Shown in pieces: positions 35,170 to 41,812 of a stretch of DNA of 64,000 bases. The notes beneath the pieces are model-generated. The model was given only the letters and a program-made list of their open reading frames with translations, searched no databases and was not told the origin of the DNA. The DNA is from Pedobacter sp. BAL39 (GTDB taxonomy: Bacteria; Bacteroidota; Bacteroidia; Sphingobacteriales; Sphingobacteriaceae). Within the stretch, counting starts at the first letter, position 1, and each line of letters starts with the position of its first letter. Both the position numbers and the translations under genes were made by a program. The stretch covers positions 355,627 through 419,626 of the forward strand of contig NZ_ABCM01000003.1 in the NCBI RefSeq assembly GCF_000170795.1, in the 5' to 3' direction.

Positions 35170-35217
35170 CATAAATTTTTATTTATGTATTTAACTACGT
35201 ACTTTTGAACATAAATA
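35170..35217 (+). promoter_or_regulatory. Promoter with three MarR-type half-sites upstream of the GNAT-MarR operon
   Basis: CATAAAT (35170-35176) and ATTTATG (35181-35187) form a perfect 18-base palindrome with a TTTT centre. A third CATAAAT lies at 35210-35216. Between them TACTTTTG (35200-35207) matches the TAnnTTTG box, placing initiation near 35214, within the third half-site. The arrangement fits repression by the MarR protein encoded second in the operon. Confidence 0.55.
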
Positions 35218-35231
35218 GAAAACGAGCATTT

Positions 35232-35732
35232 ATGAGTACCATCAACTTAACCATTACCCAAATATTTAACGACGACTGTAAAGAGGTGATCGACCTGATA
35301 TTACCTATTCAGCAGATTGAATTTAACGTACCCATCACGATTGAAGGGCAGCCCGACCTGCTGGACATCGAGTCCAATTATCACCAGACTGGCGGAAATT
35401 TCTGGGCTGCAAAGGTCGACGGCGAACTGGTGGGCACCATTGCGCTGTTGAATACCGGGCACAACGCATGCGCCCTTCGTAAGATGTTTGTGAAAAAGGA
35501 ATTCAGGGGTAAGGAATACAGTATTGCGCAGAAATTACTGGAAACCCTGGTGGCTTACTGTCGTGAAAATAATATAACTGAGATTTACCTTGGCACTGTG
35601 GATATGCTAAAAGCCGCCCACCGTTTTTATGAGAAAAATGATTTTAATCTCATAGAGGTTACGGATCTCCCTTCGTACTTTCCAAGAATGATGGCCGACA
35701 ATAAATTTTATCACTTACATTTAGATCTTTAG
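35232..35732 (+). CDS. GNAT family N-acetyltransferase
   Basis: From ATG 35232 the protein is 166 residues; an upstream TTG (35205) overlaps the predicted promoter and is rejected. The GNAT fold is visible: WAAKVDGELVGTIALLNT, then the acetyl-CoA loop LRKMFVKKEFRGKEYSIAQK, and the C-terminal HRFYEKNDF. It should move an acetyl group from acetyl-CoA to an amine. The MarR gene starts 10 bases after its stop, so the two form an operon. The substrate may also be the signal or toxin sensed by the MarR protein; this is inference. Confidence 0.88.
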   Translation: MSTINLTITQIFNDDCKEVIDLILPIQQIEFNVPITIEGQPDLLDIESNYHQTGGNFWAAKVDGELVGTIALLNTGHNACALRKMFVKKEFRGKEYSIAQKLLETLVAYCRENNITEIYLGTVDMLKAAHRFYEKNDFNLIEVTDLPSYFPRMMADNKFYHLHLDL

Positions 35733-35742
35733 ACGAAAAGCA

Positions 35743-36228
35743 ATGAATGTAATTGATGAATCGGGGATACTTGCAATTTCGACCAGACTGCAACGCCTGA
35801 GTGAACAAATCAGGAAAGACGGCTTCATGGTTTATAAGGCCAATGGGATTAACTTTGAGCCGAAGTGGTTCCCGGTAATCTATACCTTACACCTCAAACC
35901 TGTATTAAGTGTGGTTGAACTGGCAACTGAAATAGGCTACACTCATCCTTCCACCATTACGTTGTTAAAAGAACTCGAGAAGAAAAAACTCATCCGGTCA
36001 AAGAAGGATAAACATGATGAGCGCAAACGTCTGCTGCAACTATCAGAGAAAGGCAAAAAACTGGTGGAGGAAATGCAGCCGGTCTGGGGCATCATTATAG
36101 CGGCAATTACTGAACTGACTGACACTCAAAATAACCTCATGAAAGCTATTGTTGAAGTGGAACAGCAGTTACAGCAAAAGAGCTTTTTTGAAAGGGCGAA
36201 GGCGATCATGCAGATGAAAAATGAATAG
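35743..36228 (+). CDS. MarR family transcriptional regulator
   Basis: The 161-residue protein has the winged-helix core of MarR regulators. The DNA-recognition part is LSVVELATEIGYTHPSTITL with LLKELEKKKLIRSKKDKHDE as the wing. Helices at both ends would form the dimer. It is the second gene of an operon with the GNAT enzyme. The palindrome and half-sites upstream of that operon are the obvious operator, so it is probably autoregulated. An intrinsic terminator at 36337-36363 follows. Confidence 0.88.
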   Translation: MNVIDESGILAISTRLQRLSEQIRKDGFMVYKANGINFEPKWFPVIYTLHLKPVLSVVELATEIGYTHPSTITLLKELEKKKLIRSKKDKHDERKRLLQLSEKGKKLVEEMQPVWGIIIAAITELTDTQNNLMKAIVEVEQQLQQKSFFERAKAIMQMKNE

Positions 36229-36333
36229 GCTTTCTAGTTTCGCTTTTACATTTGTCTGCGTAAGGCACAGTTTTTATCGCCCTTCAGAATTTCCTGTCTG
36301 ACAAGTTAAGCAAAGATAAATTTGCTCTTACAA

Positions 36334-36705
36334 TCAGGAAAGTAAAGTACTTTCCTTTTTTTTACTTTTGGCTTTCGCCATCTTCTGATCACCCCACTCT
36401 TTTAAATGGGTGATAAAAGGGATTAGTTCCATGCCGGTTTCTGATAACGAATATTCCACCATGGGTGGCACCTGATGATACACCTTTCTGACAATCAAGT
36501 CGTCTTTCTCCAACTCCCTAAGGGTTTGCGTGAGCATCTTGGTAGTGACATCTGCCAAAACTCTGCCCAACTCTCCGAAGCGTATCACCTTATACTCATT
36601 TAAAGACCATAAAATCCTTCCTTTATATTTTCCGCCAATTCTTCTGAATGCGTAATCCACCGAACATGACGGTGAGTCGGAACATTTTCTTGTCATTTTT
36701 GCCAT
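36334..36705 (-). CDS. HxlR family transcriptional regulator
   Basis: The 123-residue protein is a typical HxlR winged-helix regulator, with FRRIGGKYKGRILWSLNE, then FGELGRVLADVTTKMLTQTL as the recognition region. Cys8 and Cys14 near the N-terminus are where related proteins such as YodB and HypR carry redox-sensing cysteines. It diverges from two tandem SDR genes. A perfect inverted repeat lies in the 124-base region between them. Its 3' end overlaps the terminator of the facing MarR operon. It most likely controls the SDR genes in response to an electrophile or oxidant. Confidence 0.9.
   Translation of the reverse strand: MAKMTRKCSDSPSCSVDYAFRRIGGKYKGRILWSLNEYKVIRFGELGRVLADVTTKMLTQTLRELEKDDLIVRKVYHQVPPMVEYSLSETGMELIPFITHLKEWGDQKMAKAKSKKKESTLLS
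36337..36363 (+). terminator. Terminator of the GNAT-MarR operon, lying inside the end of the HxlR gene
   Basis: An 8-bp stem (GGAAAGTA with TACTTTCC) and a three-base loop are followed by eight T residues on the plus strand. It overlaps the last codons of the convergent HxlR gene. Confidence 0.75.
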
Positions 36706-36740
36706 TTATTAAATATTAAGGTGTTGATAATCAATTTACT

Positions 36741-36771
36741 TACTTTTTGGTAACTAGGCTACCAAAAAGTA
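36741..36771. promoter_or_regulatory. Probable HxlR operator in the divergent promoter region
   Basis: TACTTTTTGGTA (36741-36752) and TACCAAAAAGTA (36760-36771) form a perfect 12-bp inverted repeat with a seven-base centre. Each arm also resembles the TAnnTTTG box with one extra T. It sits between the HxlR gene and the SDR pair, just upstream of a -7 box at 36800-36807, so a dimer bound here could control both directions. Confidence 0.65.
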
Positions 36772-36799
36772 GGTACTTTCCCCAAATATATGTACAAGA

Positions 36800-36807
36800 T
36801 ACTTTTG
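36800..36807 (+). promoter_or_regulatory. Candidate promoter box for the tandem SDR operon
   Basis: TACTTTTG matches the -7 consensus, 22 bases before the ATG at 36830. The inverted repeat at 36741-36771 ends 28 bases upstream, near the -33 region. Confidence 0.5.
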
Positions 36808-36829
36808 TAGGCAACTAAAGTTTAATCAA

Positions 36830-37582
36830 ATGACATTGAAATTAAAAGATAAGGTGGCCATCGTAACGGGGGCATCAAAAGGAATCGGTGCGGGCATCGC
36901 CAGGGCATACGGTTTGGCCGGAGCGAGCGTAATTGTAAACTACGCAAAAGATGAGACAAGCGCAACAAAGATCGTCGATGATATTGTCGCGCTTGGCGGT
37001 AAAGCTATTGTCGTTCAGGCAGATGTATCAAAACCCGCAGATGTTGGACGGTTATTTCATACAGCAATAAAAACATTCGGAAAGGTTGATGTCCTGGTCA
37101 ACAACGCTGGTATCTATGATTTGGTGATGCTGGAGGCAATCACCCTGGAGGTTTTACAAGCTAACCTAAACACCAATTTAATTGGCGCTATTCTTTGTGC
37201 TCAGAAAGCTGCGGAGCTGATGGGAGCAGACGGGGGAAGTATCATTAACATCAGCTCTACTGTAAGTACCAACCCTATGCCAGGTACGCTCATCTATGCT
37301 GCGACAAAAGCAGCGATTGACAATGTGACTAAGGTGCTGGCGAAGGAGCTGGGACAAAAAAAGATAAGGGTCAATACGATCTCACCAGGTATAACCGAAA
37401 CGGAAGGGGCTCATGCGCAGGGTTTAATGGGTGGCGAATGGGAATCGCAGCTGTTGGCACAAATTCCCATGGGCCGGATAGGGCAGCCTGCTGACATCGC
37501 TAAAGTTGCAGTTTTTTTAGCGTCAGATGATGCCGGATGGGTGACTGGTGAAAGAATTCAGGTTGCAGGTGGACAATTATAA
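36830..37582 (+). CDS. Short-chain dehydrogenase/reductase, first of a tandem pair
   Basis: The 250-residue classical SDR has TGASKGIG, NNAGIYD, a Ser in ISSTVS and the catalytic YAATK. The C-terminal AVFLASDDAGWVTGE is typical of the FabG/glucose-dehydrogenase-like group. It is first in an operon with a paralogue 18 bases downstream. The HxlR gene diverges from it and probably regulates it. All catalytic residues are present; the substrate is unknown. Confidence 0.92.
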   Translation: MTLKLKDKVAIVTGASKGIGAGIARAYGLAGASVIVNYAKDETSATKIVDDIVALGGKAIVVQADVSKPADVGRLFHTAIKTFGKVDVLVNNAGIYDLVMLEAITLEVLQANLNTNLIGAILCAQKAAELMGADGGSIINISSTVSTNPMPGTLIYAATKAAIDNVTKVLAKELGQKKIRVNTISPGITETEGAHAQGLMGGEWESQLLAQIPMGRIGQPADIAKVAVFLASDDAGWVTGERIQVAGGQL

Positions 37583-37600
37583 ACAATCAAAATCACAGAG

Positions 37601-38347
37601 ATGAAATTAAAAGACAAAGTGGCGCTCATTACCGGATCGTCAAAAGGTATCGGAGCAGGAATCGCTAAAGAATATGCTCGGGAAGGCGCTAAAGTAGTGG
37701 TAAACTATTCATCAAGTAAAGATTATGCAGATCGTGTAGTCAATGAGATCACCAGAAATGGAGGAACAGCCATCGCGGTGCAGGCAAATATTTCGAAGAT
37801 TGCGGACATCAAAAGGCTTTTTCAAGAGGTGAAAAGTGCATTTGGAAAGCTGGATATTTTGGTGAACAATGCCAGTGTATGGCGGTATGAAATGTTGGAA
37901 GAGGTTAGTGAAGAAACTTTCCAGTTACAGGTCACTACAGGACTGATGGCGCATATTTTCTGCGCACAACAGGCCGCAGCAATGTTCGGTGAAGAAGGTG
38001 GAAGCATCATCAACTTAAGTTCTACCGTTAGCCTGAACCCCATTCCCGGTACGTTGATTTACACTGCTGTTAAGTCGGGAGTAGATAGCCTGGCGAAAAC
38101 GCTGGCTAAAGAGCTTGGGCCAAGAAAGATCAGGGTGAACACCATTGCTCCCGGAATGACGGAATCGGAAGGATCGACCGCTGATGGGCGTCCCGGAAGT
38201 GCTATGGAAAAACTTTTTCTGGATCGCACACCGCTGGGAAGAATTGGCCTGCCTTTAGACATTGCAAAAGTTGCAGTCTTCCTGGCTTCTGATGATGCCA
38301 GCTGGGTTACCGGTGAGAGAATCACTGTTGCAGGCGGCTTATTATAA
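37601..38347 (+). CDS. Short-chain dehydrogenase/reductase, second of a tandem pair
   Basis: The 248-residue enzyme is a tandem duplicate of the gene before it, with TGSSKGIG, a Ser in LSSTVS and the catalytic YTAVK. The usual NNAG motif reads NNAS (NNASVWRYE), so the glycine that normally follows is replaced. The Asn residues that support the active site are kept. The sequence between the motifs has diverged well beyond a recent duplication. Neighbouring substrates or a two-step conversion are possible. A hairpin at 38372-38409 follows. Confidence 0.9.
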   Translation: MKLKDKVALITGSSKGIGAGIAKEYAREGAKVVVNYSSSKDYADRVVNEITRNGGTAIAVQANISKIADIKRLFQEVKSAFGKLDILVNNASVWRYEMLEEVSEETFQLQVTTGLMAHIFCAQQAAAMFGEEGGSIINLSSTVSLNPIPGTLIYTAVKSGVDSLAKTLAKELGPRKIRVNTIAPGMTESEGSTADGRPGSAMEKLFLDRTPLGRIGLPLDIAKVAVFLASDDASWVTGERITVAGGLL

Positions 38348-38371
38348 AGCGTTTGTTTTTACAAAGGATTC

Positions 38372-38409
38372 AACACACGGGGCATCTGCGAAATGATGCC
38401 CCGTGTGTT
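38372..38409 (+). terminator. Strong hairpin after the tandem SDR operon
   Basis: A perfect 15-bp stem (AACACACGGGGCATC with GATGCCCCGTGTGTT) and an eight-base loop lie 25 bases after the SDR stop. The T tract after it is weak (ATGGTTTGCTT), so it is a likely but not classical terminator. The rest of the gap to 38726 shows no supported feature. Confidence 0.6.
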
Positions 38410-38726
38410 ATGGTTTGCTTGTCTGCGATGGCATAACGCTACTGTATACTCATTTGCACCTCGTTTCCTATTGGCGGTATGTTCAGCTAACCTTGTTTCC
38501 GGGTTGATAGTACCTTCCATGTACCAATAGTCCCATGAAGCTACTGGCAAACTGCCCTTATCCAGCAGTTAAAACAGCATGAATACCGAACGAAAACAGG
38601 GCAACAAAGCAGAAAATGCGGGTTATAGAAGAAATAAATGAGGAGTGTCATTTTATTTTAAACAAATGAGGATTAATTTGGTGCCTAATTAAATGAAGGT
38701 CAATTACAAAATAAATTAATTTAATT

Positions 38727-39566
38727 ATGGCAATCGCAAATCACAACAACGGCCTGTTTATCGGGAAAGTTGGCAACACTGTTTCTTATCTGCTTAATGG
38801 GAAGTACGTCATGCGTACTATTGGCAAATCTAAAAAAAAGCGCAGTGATAAACAACTGGCCAACCTGATGTCCATGAAGGTAACCATGAAATTCCTGTGC
38901 TCCCTGAAACCTTTCGTTGATGCTGGCTTCGGGCTGGAGGCAATGGGAACGGATAAAAATGCCTTTAACCTCGCTACCGCTGCGGTTAAAAAACAAGCAA
39001 TAAAGGGCGAATATCCCAATTTAAGTATTGATTACAGCAGGGTAATACTGAGCAGTGGCACCGTGCCTGCACCAGAGGGGGTAAGTATTAGCAAAGCGGA
39101 TCAAGGGGTATTGATCAAATGGGGTGAAGCCTTGCCTGGACCGGTCCGCAGACTGGAAGACGGCGTGATGGTGCTGCTTCATTTTCCTGAAGCGAACCAT
39201 TCTATGATGACATTCCATGCCGGAAAACGGAAAGACGGATCCTGTTTCTATGAGCTGCCCAAATCTTATCAAAACAGGCACATTGAAGCTTACATCAGTT
39301 TTAGACAGAGTGACGGAAAGGCGGTGTCTGATTCGGTATACGCAGGATCATTAAACGCTGATTATGAAACGGATAAAGATATAGAAAACAATAAACGTTA
39401 CATGGAAACAAAAGCTCGTTTTGAGGTAGTAGAGGCAATCCTGAAGAAAAAGCTGGTTCTCAGCAACGGCATGATCATCAACAATAAGCCTTTTAAGCAT
39501 TTAACCAGAGAGTATCAGGTGCTGAAGGAGCAACTGAAAAATACACCAGGAAAGTCACCCTCTTAA
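38727..39566 (+). CDS. DUF6266-type protein of unknown function
   Basis: The 279-residue protein starts MAIANHNNGLFIGKVGNTVS and continues LNGKYVMRTIGKS. This is the hallmark of a family frequent in Sphingobacteriaceae and relatives (DUF6266). Residues 115-215 look like an all-beta, fibronectin-like region (VSISKADQGVLIKWGEALPG). The last 50 residues are charged and helical. There is no signal peptide or membrane segment. The N-terminus is Lys-rich (SKKKRSDKQLANLM), which could bind nucleic acid, but this is only a possibility. It stands alone between the SDR operon and locus B. Confidence 0.65.
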   Translation: MAIANHNNGLFIGKVGNTVSYLLNGKYVMRTIGKSKKKRSDKQLANLMSMKVTMKFLCSLKPFVDAGFGLEAMGTDKNAFNLATAAVKKQAIKGEYPNLSIDYSRVILSSGTVPAPEGVSISKADQGVLIKWGEALPGPVRRLEDGVMVLLHFPEANHSMMTFHAGKRKDGSCFYELPKSYQNRHIEAYISFRQSDGKAVSDSVYAGSLNADYETDKDIENNKRYMETKARFEVVEAILKKKLVLSNGMIINNKPFKHLTREYQVLKEQLKNTPGKSPS

Positions 39567-39725
39567 GACAGCGATTCATTGGGCGTCAAAGGGATACATC
39601 ATAGTTATCTTTTATCTTATTAATTTAGATGTCATGTTCTTCCAAACAACTGGATTTTCTGTATCATTGCGAAATAATCCATAAATTGGACTATCCCTTT
39701 CATTTACGGTATCAGAAAAGAAATC

Positions 39726-40331
39726 ATGCACCAGCTTGATGAACATGGCCTCGCCAAAGAGAGCAAGCTGCTGGGACATCTGGCATCAGGAGATCAGCAT
39801 GCCTTCACCACCCTCTACCGCAACTATAGCAGCAGACTCTTCGCTAAAATCAACCACCTGGTCAATGATGACGAAATCGCCAAAGAACTCCTGCAGGACG
39901 TGTTCATGAAACTTTGGTCACAAAGAGAAAAACTTGACCCAACGAAATCCATCAAGTCTTTTTTGTTTACCATAGCCGTCAATTTAGTTTATGACCATTT
40001 CAGGAAACTAGCCAAGGACAAGAAGTACGCACGAAGCATCCTGCAAACCGCAGTGGATTACTATAGCCATACAGAAGAAGAGATGCATAGCAAGGAAAGC
40101 CTCCAGCTCATCCGGCAGGCCATAGACCAGCTGCCACCGCAACGCCGGCAAATCTTCCTGATGTGCAAGATCGACGGCAAAAGTTATGAACAGGTTGCCA
40201 ATCAACTGTCCATCTCCCCATCCACGGTAAGGGATCACATTGTCAAAGGCAATAAGATCGTCAGGGATTACCTCCTGAAAAACCCAGACCTCATTGTATA
40301 TTCTTTCATTGCAACCACTTTTTTAAGATAA
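39726..40331 (+). CDS. ECF RNA polymerase sigma factor (locus B)
   Basis: The 201-residue protein has region 2 (FTTLYRNYSSRLFAKINHLV, then AKELLQDVFMKLWSQ) and region 4 (LPPQRRQIFLMCKIDGKSYE with the helix-turn-helix VANQLSISPSTVRDHI). The FecR gene follows by 67 bases and SusC after that, the same order as locus A. It should direct transcription of the genes from 41813 on. No convincing TAnnTTTG promoter was found upstream. Confidence 0.92.
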   Translation: MHQLDEHGLAKESKLLGHLASGDQHAFTTLYRNYSSRLFAKINHLVNDDEIAKELLQDVFMKLWSQREKLDPTKSIKSFLFTIAVNLVYDHFRKLAKDKKYARSILQTAVDYYSHTEEEMHSKESLQLIRQAIDQLPPQRRQIFLMCKIDGKSYEQVANQLSISPSTVRDHIVKGNKIVRDYLLKNPDLIVYSFIATTFLR

Positions 40332-40398
40332 TTCATTTTTTATCAAAAGTGAGCAGACCTAAATTCTTTCTACAGCGTAACAGTAGAAAAGAACCGGC

Positions 40399-41589
40399 TT
40401 GGACACACCTCAACATAAAGAACAACTCTTCCGCAAGTATCTGAACAACGAGTGTACTGTTGCAGAAATAAGAGAGTTGCTTGATCTGTTTCAGATCAGC
40501 AATAATGAAACGCAGCTAAAAACCACCATTGGCGACTACTTTGATAACGATCAATTCATCACGACCAAGAAAGCGCATCAGGCTGCGGTAGATGAGGTAG
40601 AAGCTAGACTGATCCAGACCATCAACCGGGAAAACCAAAAACAACAGATCACCAAACTATGGCCAAGGATGGCCGCGGTCGCTGCAGCAATCGTCATCAT
40701 GGTATTGGGAGTCTATTTTTTTAATTATAACAAGTCCGGTCAAAACAGCAATGCTACCCATTTCGCACAAGACATTGCTCCAGGTACACAAGGCGCGACG
40801 CTGACGCTCGCCAGTGGCCGGCAGATCAGAATCTCATCCGCCGCAAATGGAGAGATTGCCAAAGAAGCAGGTATTAAAGTCATCAAGACGACTGATGGAC
40901 AGCTGATCTATGAGATCAAAGAGCGCACAACAGGAAACAACCAGACCAATACCCTGAGTACCGCCAAAGGGGAGACGTACATCCTAACCCTGCCCGATAA
41001 ATCACAAGTATGGTTGAACGCCGCATCCACACTTACCTACGCAGCAAACCTGACCAGCGGGAAGGAGAGGAGGGTAAAATTACAGGGAGAAGCCTACTTT
41101 CAAATTACCAAAGACAAAACCCGTCCCTTCATCGTAGAAACTCAAAGGCAAGAAATCCAGGTGCTGGGGACCCATTTTAACGTCAAGGCTTACAGCGATG
41201 AACCAACGATAAAAACCACACTTGTAGAAGGAAGTGTACAGGTGAAAAATAACCATAGCACTGAAACCTTAAAACCCGGACAGCAGGCAGTCCTGACGCA
41301 GGCCGGGAGATTTGAAATCGGGCAAGCGGACCAGGTTCTGGACCTCGCCTGGAAAAACAACGAATTTATGTTTGAAAGCGAATCTATCCAAAACGTCATG
41401 AAAATGGTCGAACGCTGGTATAACGTCGAAATAATCTATCAGGGAGAAATAACTACAGAGAAGTTCGGTGGTGGGGTATCCAGATTCGACAAGGTTTCTG
41501 AAGTCCTTGAGTTACTGGAAAAAACGGGAGCAGTCAAATTCAAAATCGAAAAACGGAAGATATATGTCATGAACAATATCAACAAATAG
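40399..41589 (+). CDS. FecR-family anti-sigma factor (locus B), TTG start
   Basis: The 396-residue protein has a cytoplasmic N-terminus, one membrane segment near residues 90-110 (MAAVAAAIVIMVLGVYFF) and a FecR domain (about 180-285, GETYILTLPDKSQVWLNAAS). DUF4974 ends it (KRKIYVMN). An in-frame TAG at 40384-40386 leaves the TTG at 40399 as the only start that preserves the normal N-terminus; the first in-frame ATG lies at the membrane segment. It matches the locus A protein in domain order and should restrain the sigma factor at 39726-40331. Confidence 0.9.
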   Translation: MDTPQHKEQLFRKYLNNECTVAEIRELLDLFQISNNETQLKTTIGDYFDNDQFITTKKAHQAAVDEVEARLIQTINRENQKQQITKLWPRMAAVAAAIVIMVLGVYFFNYNKSGQNSNATHFAQDIAPGTQGATLTLASGRQIRISSAANGEIAKEAGIKVIKTTDGQLIYEIKERTTGNNQTNTLSTAKGETYILTLPDKSQVWLNAASTLTYAANLTSGKERRVKLQGEAYFQITKDKTRPFIVETQRQEIQVLGTHFNVKAYSDEPTIKTTLVEGSVQVKNNHSTETLKPGQQAVLTQAGRFEIGQADQVLDLAWKNNEFMFESESIQNVMKMVERWYNVEIIYQGEITTEKFGGGVSRFDKVSEVLELLEKTGAVKFKIEKRKIYVMNNINK

Positions 41590-41680
41590 AATAGCTATAC
41601 AACCAACATATACAATCAACAAAAGCATAAACCCAAAATCAAATATGAAGAAAGATCTACGACAGAAAAGCTAAGACCAG

Positions 41681-41720
41681 AAAGAAAAACAACCAAGTCC
41701 CGACAGCAATCGGGACCTGG
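41681..41720 (-). terminator. Antisense-oriented intrinsic terminator upstream of locus B susC
   Basis: The hairpin at 41693-41720 (CCA, one mismatch, GTCCCGA; loop CAGCAA) pairs fully with one G-U only when read on the minus strand. There it is followed by TTGTTTTTCTTT, a good T tract. It lies 92 bases before the susC ATG, so it would end an RNA transcribed antisense to the susC leader. The plus strand has no T tract after it. Confidence 0.55.
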
Positions 41721-41812
41721 CACAGTTTGGAACAAATCAACTAAACGTCAACTAACCGCAGAAAGCCCTCGCGTCGAAACTAAGGCCAACTGCTAAACCA
41801 AACCTTACACGA

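Noticed and set aside
38359..38550. 63-codon minus-strand frame after the SDR pair
   Set aside because: It overlaps the hairpin at 38372-38409 and shows no family feature.
39588..39700. Inverted repeat AAAGGGATA ... TATCCCTTT upstream of the locus B sigma gene
   Set aside because: The arms are 95 bases apart, too far for a usual operator or terminator, and a 9-bp match at this distance can occur by chance.
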